A stretch of DNA of 64,000 bases from Ruegeria sp. A3M17 (GTDB lineage: Bacteria > Pseudomonadota > Alphaproteobacteria > Rhodobacterales > Rhodobacteraceae): assembly GCF_003318255.1 (NCBI RefSeq), contig NZ_QOCF01000007.1:62001-126000 (forward strand). Direction: 5' to 3'. Positions 17,103 through 25,706 of this stretch are shown here, in pieces. Made by a program: the position numbers and the translations under genes. Positions within the stretch are counted from its first letter, which is position 1. Each line of letters begins with the position of its first letter. The notes below the pieces were generated by a model, which did not search any database, was not told the origin of the DNA, and worked only from the letters and a program-made list of their open reading frames with translations.

Positions 17103-18353
17103 ATGCGATATTCAGGCTTTCGAGTCATCAAAGAGGCGCTTACCGGCCACAAAGGGTGGAAACCGGTCTGGCGTGACCCTGAACCCAAAGCTCATTACGA
17201 CATTATCGTCATAGGCGGTGGTGGTCATGGGCTGGCGACGGCCCATTATCTGTCCAAGGTCTATGGTCATCGCAATGTCGCGGTTGTCGAAAAGGGCTGG
17301 ATCGGCGGAGGCAATGTCGGGCGGAACACGACGATCGTTCGATCGAACTACATGCTGGACGGGAATGAGCCGTTCTATGAATTCTCGATGAAACTGTGGG
17401 AAGGGCTTGAACAAGACCTGAACTACAACGCCATGATGAGCCAGCGCGGAATACTCAACCTGTTCCACACGGATGGACAGCGCGACGCTTATACGCGGCG
17501 CGGCAATGCGATGATCCTGCACGGTGCAGATGCCGAATTGCTGGATGCCGATCAGGTACGCAAAGAACACCCCTATCTGAATTTCGACGACGCGCGTTTC
17601 CCGATCAAAGGCGGTCTGGCCCAGCGGCGGGGCGGCACCGCGCGCCATGATGCGGTGGCCTGGGGCTTTGCCCGGTCTGCGGACAGCCACGGTGTGGACA
17701 TCATCCAGAATTGCGAAGTCACCGGACTGCGTATCGAGAACGGAAAATGCCTCGGTGTTGAGACCTCAAAGGGCTTTATCGGGGCCAACAAGGTCGGCTG
17801 CGCCGTTGCCGGAAACTCGGGCCGGGTGATGGATATGGCCGGCATGCGCCTGCCGATCGAAAGCCACGTGTTGCAGGCCTTTGTGTCCGAAGGTCTAAAG
17901 CCGGTTCTGCCCAGCGTCATCACCTATGGGGCCGGACATTTCTATGTCAGCCAATCCGACAAAGGCGGGCTGGTCTTTGGCGGCGATCTCGACGGCTATA
18001 ACACCTACGCCCAACGTGGAAACCTACCCGTGGTCGAGGATGTCTGCGAGGGCGGCGTCTCGTTGATGCCGATGATCGGCCGCGCCCGTCTGCTGCGTAT
18101 GTGGGGCGGTGTTATGGACATGTCGATGGATGGCTCACCCATCATCGACCGCACCCCCGTCAAGGGGCTCTACTTCAATGGTGGCTGGTGCTATGGCGGG
18201 TTCAAGGCGACCCCGGCGTCCGGTTACTGTTTTGCGCATCTGTTGGCGAAGGACGAACCGCACTCTACCGCCACGGCCTATCGCTTCGACCGGTTCCGCA
18301 GGGGCCGGATGATCGACGAAAAAGGCGTGGGCAACCAGCCTAACCTGCACTGA
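17103..18353 (+). CDS. soxB: Sarcosine oxidase subunit beta
   Basis: This is the flavoprotein subunit that oxidises sarcosine in heterotetrameric sarcosine oxidase, giving glycine, hydrogen peroxide and 5,10-methylene-tetrahydrofolate. It has the FAD-binding GGGGHGLATAHYL near residue 38 and the GGTARHDAVAWG segment. The histidine there (about residue 182) matches the one that carries covalent FMN in known enzymes. The C-terminus has NGGWCYGGFKATPASG. Length 416 is normal. An AAGG site precedes the ATG. It starts the soxBDAG operon, and the product of the creatinase at the left edge is its substrate. Confidence 0.95.
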   Translation: MRYSGFRVIKEALTGHKGWKPVWRDPEPKAHYDIIVIGGGGHGLATAHYLSKVYGHRNVAVVEKGWIGGGNVGRNTTIVRSNYMLDGNEPFYEFSMKLWEGLEQDLNYNAMMSQRGILNLFHTDGQRDAYTRRGNAMILHGADAELLDADQVRKEHPYLNFDDARFPIKGGLAQRRGGTARHDAVAWGFARSADSHGVDIIQNCEVTGLRIENGKCLGVETSKGFIGANKVGCAVAGNSGRVMDMAGMRLPIESHVLQAFVSEGLKPVLPSVITYGAGHFYVSQSDKGGLVFGGDLDGYNTYAQRGNLPVVEDVCEGGVSLMPMIGRARLLRMWGGVMDMSMDGSPIIDRTPVKGLYFNGGWCYGGFKATPASGYCFAHLLAKDEPHSTATAYRFDRFRRGRMIDEKGVGNQPNLH

Positions 18354-18366
18354 GGGGAGCACGAGA

Positions 18367-18654
18367 ATGATTATCAACCATCCCCTTCTGGGCCCGCGAG
18401 ACTCATCCGAATTCACCTATCTGGGCGATGCGACTCTGATCAACCGCCCGGACTGGCAGGCCGAAGACGCGGCGGAAGCGTTCTATGAGTACGGCTATGT
18501 GCGCGACAACCCCGCAGGCAAGCATCAGGAGTTGTGGTTTCACGAGGCTGGCGACCGATCCTGGCTGGTCGTGACCCGTGACACCACCACGCATGAGATT
18601 TCCAAGGTAGAACTGGCCCGCGACGTGGCCCGCGCGCGGGGAAGATCCAAATGA
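18367..18654 (+). CDS. soxD: Sarcosine oxidase subunit delta, lacking zinc-ligand cysteines
   Basis: This 95-residue protein is the small delta subunit, recognised by GPRDSSEFTYLGDA, YVRDNPAGKHQELWFHEAGDRSW and VTRDTTTHEI. In studied enzymes this subunit holds zinc with a CPxC pair near the N-terminus and a later His and Cys (HxxGC). Here the first motif reads HPLLG and the second HEAGD, and the protein contains no cysteine at all. Zinc is therefore probably not bound in the usual way. The gene lies between soxB and soxA and overlaps soxA by four bases. Confidence 0.9.
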   Translation: MIINHPLLGPRDSSEFTYLGDATLINRPDWQAEDAAEAFYEYGYVRDNPAGKHQELWFHEAGDRSWLVVTRDTTTHEISKVELARDVARARGRSK

Positions 18655-21596
18655 CCCAGAACAACAGGCTGAGCGGTGGCCAGATCGACCGCAACACCAC
18701 TGTTAACTTTCGGTTCGACAACCGCAACTATACCGCCCATCCCGGCGATACACTGGCTTCGGCTTTGCTGGCCAATGACGTGCGATTGATCGGACGCTCG
18801 TTCAAGTATCATCGCCCGCGCGGTCTGCTGACTGCCGGATCCGAGGAACCCAATGGCATTGTCGAGCTGCGCTCCGGCAACCGGCAGGAACCCAACACAC
18901 GGGCCACAACGACCGAGATGTTTGACGGGCTTGAGGCGCAATCGCAGAACCGTTGGCCCAGCCTGAAATTCGATGCGCTGGGCGTTAACGATCTGTTCTC
19001 CAATTTCCTGTCTGCCGGGTTCTACTACAAGACCTTCATGTGGCCGACCGCTTTTTGGGAAAAAGTCTATGAGCCGATCATCCGTCGCGCTGCCGGCCTT
19101 GGCTCTTTGTCGATGGAGGCTGATCCCGACGAATATGACAAAGGGTTCCGCCACTGTGATCTACTGATCATCGGCGCGGGTCCATCGGGTTTGATGGCAG
19201 CCCTGACCGCAGGACGCGCGGGTGCGGACGTTATTCTGGCTGATGAGGATTTTCGTTTCGGCGGGCGTCTGAACAGCGAGACATTCTCGGTAGGCGATCA
19301 AAGCGCCAACGATTGGGCCGCGCAGGCCGTCGCAGAACTGTCATCCATGCCCAACGTCCGGCTGATGGCCAGAACCACTGTCATCGGTGCCTTCGACCAC
19401 GGCATCTACGGCGCTGTTGAACGCACCGGAGATCACGTGGCAACCCTGCCCGCCGGTAAGCCGCGCCAAATCCTCTGGCGCATCTACACCAAGAAGGCAT
19501 TGCTGTGTGCGGGGTCGACTGAACGGCCCATCGCGTTCGAAAACAACGACCGCCCCGGCATCATGATGGCCAGCGCGTTGCGAACCTATGCCAATAGGTT
19601 CGCGGCCACGGCCTCTCAGCGCGTGGCGATCTTTACCAACAATGACGACGGTCACCGCACGGCCGCCGACCTGCATGCCAAGGGCGTTCACATTTGCGCC
19701 GTTATTGATGTGCGCAAGGATGCTCCGGTTAACTATGACTACGAAGTCCTGAGCGGCGCGCAGGTTGTGAATACCAAGGGGCGTCTTGGTCTGACCTTTG
19801 TTGAAGTTGCTTTGCCCGACGGTTCGACCCGAACGCTGGAATGTGGCGCGCTGGGTGTTTCGGGGGGGTGGAACCCGAATGTGCACCTGACCTGCCATCA
19901 ACGCGGGCGTCCGGTCTGGAACGACGATCTGGCCGCCTTTGTGCCCGGTTCAAACCTGCCTGTCGGGCTATCGGTGGCGGGTGCGGCAAACGGGTTAATG
20001 TCCACCTATGGCGCATTGCAATCCGGTGCCGAAGGTGCTGCAGCAGCGCTGGAATTGAAGGATGTCCGGCCCGACCTGCCCGAGGCCGAGGATACCCCGA
20101 TCGCGCAGAAACCGTTCTGGTATGTCGAAGGCTGCAAACGCGCATGGCTGGACCAGCAGAACGACGTGACCGTCAAGGACGTCAAACTCAGCTATCAGGA
20201 AGGGTTCCGGTCAGTTGAACACCTGAAACGCTATACCACGCTTGGCATGGCGACTGATCAGGGCAAGACCTCGAACATCAGCGCATTGGCTATCATGGCC
20301 GAGGTGGCCGGAAAGACGATCCCCGAAACAGGGACAACCATTTTCCGCCCGCCTTACACACCTGTTCCGATCAGCACCTTCGCCGGTCGGATGAAGGGAC
20401 AAGAGTTCCACCCCACCCGCCTGACACCCTCGCATTACTGGGCTAAGGAACGGGGCGCTGTGTTTGTCGAGGTCGGCAACTGGCTGCGCGCGCAGTGGTT
20501 CCCCCTACCGGGCGAAACACATTGGCGCGAGTCTGTAGACCGTGAAGTGCGTCAGACCCGCGCCTCCGTCGGGGTGTGCGACTGTACGACACTGGGAAAA
20601 ATCGACGTTCAGGGGGCCGACGCAGCCGACTTCCTGAATCGCGTCTACGCCAACGGATTTGCCAAATTGGCGGTCCGGAAAACCCGCTACGGCCTGATGT
20701 TGCGCGAAGACGGCATGGTGATGGATGATGGCACAGCCGCGCGTCTGGCCGAGGATCATTTTGTCGTCACAACGACCACGGCCAACGCGGTAAATGTCTA
20801 TCGTCACATGGAATTTGTGCGCCAATGCCTGTTCCCGGATATGGATGTGCAGCTGATCTCGACCACGGAATCCTGGGCGCAATATGCGGTGGCTGGTCCC
20901 AATTCGCGCAAGCTGCTGCAAAAGATCGTCGACCCTGAATTCGACATTTCAAACGACGCGTTCCCGTTCATGGGCTGTGGCAACATTACCGTGTGCGGCG
21001 GGTTGCGCGCGCGGCTGTTCCGGATCTCATTCTCGGGAGAGTTGGCGTTCGAAATCGCGGTGCCCTCACGCTATGGCGACGCGCTGATGCGGCGCTTGAT
21101 GGCCGACGGCGAAGACTTTGACGTTGTCCCCTACGGCACCGAAGCATTGGGCGTCATGCGGATCGAAAAGGGCCACGCGGCAGGAAACGAGCTGAACGGC
21201 ACCACAACGGCATTGAACCTTGGATTGGGTAAGATGGTGTCGAAAAAGAAAGACAGCATCGGTTCGACCCTGTCTGAACGAGAGGCCTTGGTAGAACCGG
21301 ACGTTCTACGACTGGTCGGGATCAAACCAGTATCACCCGAAGAAAAAGTCACCGCGGGCGGCCATCTGATGAACACGGCTGGCCCGGTGGATGCCGCGCA
21401 CGATCAGGGTTATGTCACTTCGGCTGCGTATTCGCCCATTCTGAACAGCAATATCGGGCTGGGTCTTTTGAAGGACGGCGCAAACCGGATGGGCGAGAAA
21501 ATGCGCCTTGTGTCCCCATTGACCGACCTGACCGTCGAGGTCGAAATCGTATCGGCCCATTTCGTTGACCCCGAAGGAGAGCGTCTGCGTGCTTGA
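18651..21596 (+). CDS. soxA: Sarcosine oxidase subunit alpha
   Basis: This 981-residue subunit has an N-terminal ferredoxin-like [2Fe-2S]-fold region without the cluster cysteines (residues 15-95, RPRGLLTAGSEEPNG). A pyridine-nucleotide-disulfide-type domain follows with the NAD motif IIGAGPSGLMAA near 173. The C-terminal GcvT-like folate-binding domain runs from about 600 (LRAQWFPLPGETHWRESVDREV) to the end (LGLGKMVSKKKDS near 860). It works with SoxB to transfer the sarcosine methyl group to tetrahydrofolate. Length is normal. Its start forms ATGA with the soxD stop, and its end overlaps soxG. Confidence 0.95.
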   Translation: MTQNNRLSGGQIDRNTTVNFRFDNRNYTAHPGDTLASALLANDVRLIGRSFKYHRPRGLLTAGSEEPNGIVELRSGNRQEPNTRATTTEMFDGLEAQSQNRWPSLKFDALGVNDLFSNFLSAGFYYKTFMWPTAFWEKVYEPIIRRAAGLGSLSMEADPDEYDKGFRHCDLLIIGAGPSGLMAALTAGRAGADVILADEDFRFGGRLNSETFSVGDQSANDWAAQAVAELSSMPNVRLMARTTVIGAFDHGIYGAVERTGDHVATLPAGKPRQILWRIYTKKALLCAGSTERPIAFENNDRPGIMMASALRTYANRFAATASQRVAIFTNNDDGHRTAADLHAKGVHICAVIDVRKDAPVNYDYEVLSGAQVVNTKGRLGLTFVEVALPDGSTRTLECGALGVSGGWNPNVHLTCHQRGRPVWNDDLAAFVPGSNLPVGLSVAGAANGLMSTYGALQSGAEGAAAALELKDVRPDLPEAEDTPIAQKPFWYVEGCKRAWLDQQNDVTVKDVKLSYQEGFRSVEHLKRYTTLGMATDQGKTSNISALAIMAEVAGKTIPETGTTIFRPPYTPVPISTFAGRMKGQEFHPTRLTPSHYWAKERGAVFVEVGNWLRAQWFPLPGETHWRESVDREVRQTRASVGVCDCTTLGKIDVQGADAADFLNRVYANGFAKLAVRKTRYGLMLREDGMVMDDGTAARLAEDHFVVTTTTANAVNVYRHMEFVRQCLFPDMDVQLISTTESWAQYAVAGPNSRKLLQKIVDPEFDISNDAFPFMGCGNITVCGGLRARLFRISFSGELAFEIAVPSRYGDALMRRLMADGEDFDVVPYGTEALGVMRIEKGHAAGNELNGTTTALNLGLGKMVSKKKDSIGSTLSEREALVEPDVLRLVGIKPVSPEEKVTAGGHLMNTAGPVDAAHDQGYVTSAAYSPILNSNIGLGLLKDGANRMGEKMRLVSPLTDLTVEVEIVSAHFVDPEGERLRA

Positions 21597-22149
21597 TCTA
21601 GTTGCAATAACCGCATTGGGCGGGTCCGAGCCGCAGGTCGACACTGTTGGCGGGATTACGTGTTCGGAAGTTCCGGGCGTCGCGCTGGCATCCGTCGCCG
21701 CGCGGATGGGACAGGAAACCAAAGCCAGCAAAGCCCTGGCGAAACTGATCAGTGCCCCTGCACCTGGTATCGGCCAACATGCCGGTGACACTGTCACTGC
21801 CTTTTGGGCCGGTCCGGATCAGTGGATGATCGAGGCGCCTTTTGACACGCACGAAGAGCTCGCGGATCAGGTGAAGTCCGCTTTGGGCGATACCGCGTCG
21901 GTGACTGAGCAGACCGACGGTTGGACACGGTTCGACCTGAACGGTGATCAGATTCCGGCTGTGTTGGAACTGTTATCTATGCTGGACCTGCGCAATATCG
22001 ATGCGGGCAGCGTCGCCCGTTGCTCAATTCACCACGTTGGCTGCTTTGTTCTCTGTCGGTCAGACGAGGCGTTCAGCATTTATGGCCCCCGTTCATCCGC
22101 CGGGTCGTTGCATCATGCCATCGTCACTGCAATGCGGTCGGCGCTGTAA
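21589..22149 (+). CDS. soxG: Sarcosine oxidase subunit gamma
   Basis: This 186-residue protein is the gamma subunit. It has the family pattern VLDLVAITALGG at the start and a GcvT-related fold with WMIEAPFDTHEEL, TDGWTRFDLNG and SVARCSIHHVGCFVLC. I chose the GTG at 21589, which overlaps the soxA stop by eight bases and has AAGGAG about ten bases upstream. A TTG at 21565 is also in frame. It is the last gene of the operon and ends seven bases from the convergent regulator gene. Confidence 0.9.
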   Translation: MLDLVAITALGGSEPQVDTVGGITCSEVPGVALASVAARMGQETKASKALAKLISAPAPGIGQHAGDTVTAFWAGPDQWMIEAPFDTHEELADQVKSALGDTASVTEQTDGWTRFDLNGDQIPAVLELLSMLDLRNIDAGSVARCSIHHVGCFVLCRSDEAFSIYGPRSSAGSLHHAIVTAMRSAL

Positions 22150-22156
22150 AGCAATG

Positions 22157-23161
22157 TCAGACTGACGGCAGCGGCGCGTTACCTTCGACACGGAAGCGGT
22201 TGATTCTGCGACGGTCTTCGCTGGGGCTTAGCCCAAAGGCCGATCGGTAATGCGTCACAAGCGGCGCCACTGATCCATAGCCGATTGCAGCGGCGATATC
22301 TGCAATCGGGTCCTTGGTATAGACCACCATCTGGCGCGCTGCATTCATGCGCATGGCGCGGTAATAGTGGCTGGGGCTTTGGCCTGTCGCCTGCTTAAAT
22401 GCGCGTTCCACCTGGCGCGGCGTGACCCCGATTTTCTGTGCGGCCTCTGCAATGGAAATCGGTTCGCTCAGATGACCGGCGAATAAGTCGACACAGCGCG
22501 AAACCAGAGGCGGAAGGCTGTCGCCAGTTTCCGGCGCAGTCGTGGTGGGAACCTGTTGCCGCACCCCTGCCCCGCGCATCATCGGATGTTGGAACCAGCA
22601 GGCGACCTCATGCGCGACATCGCCACCCAGCCGATCCTCGATCAGATGCAGGGCCAGATCGAACCCGGCTGCGGCACCGGCTGCGGTGTAGCGTGTGGCC
22701 GTTTTCACGATCACCTCGCTACGCGAGTCGACTTCGGGAAACTCAGCCAGAAATGCGGCCTCATAGCACCAATGGACGGAAACAGGTTGCCCCCCCATCA
22801 CCCCGGACCGGACCAATGGGAAAACCCCACCGCTGATCCCGCCCAAAACGGTTCCATGCCGTCCGAGACTGCGCAGAGCACCATTGCCAACGGTTGTATT
22901 GTCAAAGCCGGACGTTGGGCTACTGAGAAGGAACAGAATGTCGATATCCTTGCAGTCGGCCAAAGACTTCTCGGCCTCGAACCGGACACCTGCGCTGGAT
23001 TGTACTTTTTGTTGACGCTCGGACAGCAGCGACCAGCAAAACGCCTCCTGCCCGGCGATTTCATTGGCCGCCCGCAACGGCTCGATCACCGAGGTCAGGC
23101 AGGCCATGGGAAAGCCGTCAAACAGCAAAAAGCCGATTTTGATTCTGTCTTCATTTCGCAT
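22157..23161 (-). CDS. GlxA-family AraC-type regulator (GbdR/SouR-like)
   Basis: This 334-residue regulator has an N-terminal DJ-1/PfpI-like domain (IKIGFLLFDGFPMACLTSVIEPLRAAN onward, in two parts) and a C-terminal AraC HTH domain (SIAEAAQKIGVTPRQVERAF, GQSPSHYYRAMRMNAARQMV, IADIAAAIGYGSVAPLVTHY). The nucleophile position of the first domain reads ISGGVFPL without cysteine, so it should sense a ligand rather than act as an enzyme. This group includes GbdR and SouR, which respond to dimethylglycine or sarcosine in Pseudomonas. Position directly after soxG fits that role. It is convergent to the sox operon. Confidence 0.87.
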   Translation of the reverse strand: MRNEDRIKIGFLLFDGFPMACLTSVIEPLRAANEIAGQEAFCWSLLSERQQKVQSSAGVRFEAEKSLADCKDIDILFLLSSPTSGFDNTTVGNGALRSLGRHGTVLGGISGGVFPLVRSGVMGGQPVSVHWCYEAAFLAEFPEVDSRSEVIVKTATRYTAAGAAAGFDLALHLIEDRLGGDVAHEVACWFQHPMMRGAGVRQQVPTTTAPETGDSLPPLVSRCVDLFAGHLSEPISIAEAAQKIGVTPRQVERAFKQATGQSPSHYYRAMRMNAARQMVVYTKDPIADIAAAIGYGSVAPLVTHYRSAFGLSPSEDRRRINRFRVEGNAPLPSV

Positions 23162-23204
23162 AAGGCTGTTCTAACAAGATTTCCGCAGCTGCCCTATGCG
23201 AAGT

Positions 23205-23459
23205 TCATGCCCACCGGATCAAGCCGATGATCGCCGAGGCCGCATAGAACCCCTGCAACAACAGGAACGTCCAGCGGCGGTCTATTACGGCCCAGGCCGC
23301 AAACAGGCCCGAGGACAGTAACAACAGGGCGAAGCCGACCAACTCGGCCCCTGTATTTGAAGCGATCAACAAGGCATAGGCCATGGCCAGAACCGATCCG
23401 GTAATTTCGAATACCGTCGTCAGACCGTGCCGGTCACGGGTTTTGGTTTGATCTGTCAT
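23205..23459 (-). CDS. Small membrane protein of unknown function
   Basis: This 84-residue protein has about 18 charged N-terminal residues and then two to three hydrophobic segments (about 19-35, 39-58, 64-82). I do not recognise the family. It lies three bases after the stop of the truncated hydrolase remnant and upstream of the GlxA-type regulator, all on the minus strand. It may have been co-transcribed with the intact hydrolase in an ancestor. Its regular amphipathic pattern argues for a real gene, but it could be a chance frame. Confidence 0.55.
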   Translation of the reverse strand: MTDQTKTRDRHGLTTVFEITGSVLAMAYALLIASNTGAELVGFALLLLSSGLFAAWAVIDRRWTFLLLQGFYAASAIIGLIRWA

Positions 23460-23462
23460 GGC

Positions 23463-23804
23463 TCAGCCCTTTCGCTTCAGGAGATTGATCAGCGGCGCGG
23501 GTGTCTGTTTGGGCTGATCTTTTATCGGGAATTGACCGCAGTTTTTTGGCAGCTTGTGAACGACGGGAACCTGAGCGGTGACCGACCTGTCATGCACCAG
23601 ATTCCAAGGTCGTTCAGACTGACCAAGACCCGCCAGATCGAACAAGTGTACCCTGTTGCCCGCCGCTGCCCGTACAGGCGGCACGTCGCGCTGGATGTAA
23701 GATATTGGGCTGTAAATCAAAGCCACCGGATCGCCTTCCCCATGGGTTCCGGAGACCATCCGCAGGGTCTTGATCACCGTGTGGTCCGGGACGAGATGCG
23801 GCAT
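23463..23804 (-). pseudogene. Truncated alpha/beta hydrolase remnant
   Basis: The first 80 residues resemble the N-terminal quarter of a haloalkane-dehalogenase-like alpha/beta hydrolase: SYIQRDVPPVRAAAGNRVHLF, then DLAGLGQSERPWN and SVTAQVPVV. Intact relatives have SYIWRDVAPAL and LLGFGxSERPWD, then a nucleophile elbow and about 200 more residues. Here the oxyanion HG motif is missing and the frame runs into about 30 unrelated residues (PKNCGQFPIKDQPKQ) before stopping. No catalytic residues remain. A LysR gene lies divergent upstream with a dyad between them, so it looks like a decayed LysR target. Confidence 0.6.
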
Positions 23805-23833
23805 GCGAATGCTCCTGAGCTTTGAATTTCCTT

Positions 23834-23853
23834 ACCAGTAGTTCAATACTGGT
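23834..23853. promoter_or_regulatory. Inverted repeat, possible LysR operator
   Basis: A perfect seven-base inverted repeat, ACCAGTA and TACTGGT with a six-base spacer GTTCAA, lies in the 65-base gap between the hydrolase remnant (start 23804) and the divergent LysR gene. Size and place fit a LysR binding site controlling both directions. Binding is inferred. Confidence 0.5.
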
Positions 23854-23910
23854 GCGTGACACAAATGAATGATATTCATGGCTCAATTAAAAACTGTCAT
23901 GGTTTCACAA

Positions 23911-24789
23911 ATGACCGACCGATTGGAAATTGACGCCCTGCGTGCCCTTCTGGCCATCGCATCCCACGGCGGTGTGACACGCGCGGCCGAGCATCTGGCG
24001 CTGTCGCAATCTGCAGTCAGCCACAAAATCAGACGGTTAGAGCAAGCCCTGGACTGCGATCTGCTGGCGCGCCGACCAGGTGGGCCTCTGTTCACAGATA
24101 CCGGTCTGCGCCTGTGCGACTATGCTCGTCGAATATGTGCCCTGCACGATGAGGCGCTGGCCGGTTTGGGCAAGAAACCCTTGGCCGGCGCACTCCGGCT
24201 GGGCATGACCGAAGACACGGCAACCAGCGACATCGCCCGCATATTGGGTCGTTTCACACGGCTTTATCCAGACGTACAGGTCCGAACACGCACCAGTCAA
24301 AGTCTGAACGTGCAAAAGTGGTTGAAGGCCGGAGAGTTGGATGTCGCCGTCATGCAAATCCTTCGGCACGATGCGCGGCCAGATGACCTGATCCTGTTCG
24401 AGGACACTTTGCACTGGGTAAAATCACCGGATTTCCAACTGGATACGACAGCACCTGTTCCCTTTTTATCCTTCGACAGCCAATGTTTCTATCGCAAATG
24501 GGGCTTCGGAGATGGGCAGTTGCAAGGGCACCGCTTCGACAACGTATTAGAATGCCCAAGCGCCACAGGCATTCAGTCCGCCGTGCGGTCCGGTTTGGGC
24601 GTCGCCCTGTTGAATGGAATGCATGTCACATCGGACATAGAGGTGATCAACGGCGTGTTCCCCGATCCCCCTACCATCGTTTTTGTCGCGCGTATGCATG
24701 TTAAGCGCCGAAACCCTGCCGCGATGGCGCTGGTACAAGAGATCAGCCGCGAGGTTGAAAGCGCCAACCCTTTGAAAGTGGTCAGCTGA
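23911..24789 (+). CDS. LysR-family transcriptional regulator
   Basis: This regulator has an N-terminal HTH (LRALLAIASHGGVTRAAEHL, LSQSAVSHKIRRLEQALD, LLARRPGGPLFTDTG) and an effector domain of about 200 residues starting near LAGALRLGMTEDTATS. I placed the start at 23911 because LysR proteins begin a few residues before the HTH. In-frame ATGs at 23869, 23890 and 23899 are also possible, and none has a good ribosome site. Its natural target is probably the divergent alpha/beta hydrolase gene, now truncated, so it may be an orphan. Confidence 0.83.
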   Translation: MTDRLEIDALRALLAIASHGGVTRAAEHLALSQSAVSHKIRRLEQALDCDLLARRPGGPLFTDTGLRLCDYARRICALHDEALAGLGKKPLAGALRLGMTEDTATSDIARILGRFTRLYPDVQVRTRTSQSLNVQKWLKAGELDVAVMQILRHDARPDDLILFEDTLHWVKSPDFQLDTTAPVPFLSFDSQCFYRKWGFGDGQLQGHRFDNVLECPSATGIQSAVRSGLGVALLNGMHVTSDIEVINGVFPDPPTIVFVARMHVKRRNPAAMALVQEISREVESANPLKVVS

Positions 24790-24918
24790 GTGTTTGTACC
24801 GGAAGAACCTAAACAACGACCTCCACCATGGCCTGGTTTTCCGTCGACTTCTGCGGATGGGAGGAGTGGTTTGGCGAAAGAACCTTAGACCCAGAGGTAG
24901 GACGATCAGCTCCTCAGA

Positions 24919-25596
24919 TCAGGTCTGATCAATTGCGCGATCCCGTTTCTGCAACGCGCGGATGCGCATCCGCTGGGCCGCATGAACATGGGCGCGCATC
25001 GCCAGCTCGGCTGCGTCGCCGTCGCGGGCCTGCAAGGCTTCCATCACACGGCGATGCTCACCAGCGGCATCGTCTGCGCGCTGACCATCCAGCATTTGGG
25101 ACGGGCCCAAAATCAACAACGCCTTTTGCAGCGATAGCATCGACTTTGTGAGAAAGCGGTTTTTGGCGGCATCCAATAGCGTGGCGTGGAAAATACGGTT
25201 CAACTGGGCGGCCACCGGACCGGTGCCAGCCTCGGCAAGGCGATCGTTCAGGACTTTCAATTCGTCCAGTTCCACATCCGAAGCCGCGCGTGCCGCCAAC
25301 CGTGCCGCCGTGCCTTCAAGTACGGCGCGCATTTCGTATAGTTCCATGACTTCCGAATAACTCAGGCTGCGAACCGTTGCGCCCAGCCTGGGGACATGAG
25401 TCACCAACCCATCCGCTTCGAGTTGCCGTATCGCTTCGCGCACAGGTGTTCGGCTGACACCCAACCTTTCGGACAGCTCGATCTCTCTCAGCCGGTCACC
25501 GGGCAACAATACGCCCTCGCGAATTTCATCCAGCAAGCGCTGATAAGCGGAATTCCCCTGCGGGCCGGGCTGATTAGGATCTTCTTGAGTTTTCAT
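24919..25596 (-). CDS. GntR-family regulator (FCD domain)
   Basis: This regulator has a winged HTH (RLREIELSERLGVSRTPVREAIRQLEADGLV, in segments from about residue 33) and a C-terminal all-helical FCD ligand domain with ELYEMRAVLEGTAARLAA, RIFHATLLDAAKN and EHRRVMEALQARDGDAAE, containing the usual metal-type histidines. The ATG at 25596 gives a normal length. An ATG at 25644 would add 16 residues and place the presumed operator inside the gene. It is divergent from an AbrB-family membrane protein, which it probably controls. FCD regulators usually sense small organic acids. Confidence 0.87.
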   Translation of the reverse strand: MKTQEDPNQPGPQGNSAYQRLLDEIREGVLLPGDRLREIELSERLGVSRTPVREAIRQLEADGLVTHVPRLGATVRSLSYSEVMELYEMRAVLEGTAARLAARAASDVELDELKVLNDRLAEAGTGPVAAQLNRIFHATLLDAAKNRFLTKSMLSLQKALLILGPSQMLDGQRADDAAGEHRRVMEALQARDGDAAELAMRAHVHAAQRMRIRALQKRDRAIDQT

Positions 25597-25625
25597 CAAT
25601 CTCAATCTTGCATATTGGGTCTCTT

Positions 25626-25646
25626 TGTATACACTTGGATACATGT
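25626..25646. promoter_or_regulatory. Possible GntR operator
   Basis: The sequence TGTATACACTTGGATACATG lies between the divergent GntR and AbrB-family genes. It holds a palindromic TGTATACA and a second ATACA nine bases on. TTGTATACAA-like sites are common operators of FCD-type GntR regulators. The assignment is inferred from place and pattern. Confidence 0.45.
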
Positions 25647-25706
25647 CTTAATCAACGAAATCGGACACTATCCTTGACCGCCTCAAGCCTTAATTTGTCT
25701 CCGCTG

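Noticed and set aside
23614..23886. Second minus-strand frame over the hydrolase remnant, considered as a frameshifted part of it
   Set aside because: Its translation (for example GRRSGGFDLQPNILHPARRA) shows no hydrolase pattern, so it gives no evidence for a frameshift rescue.
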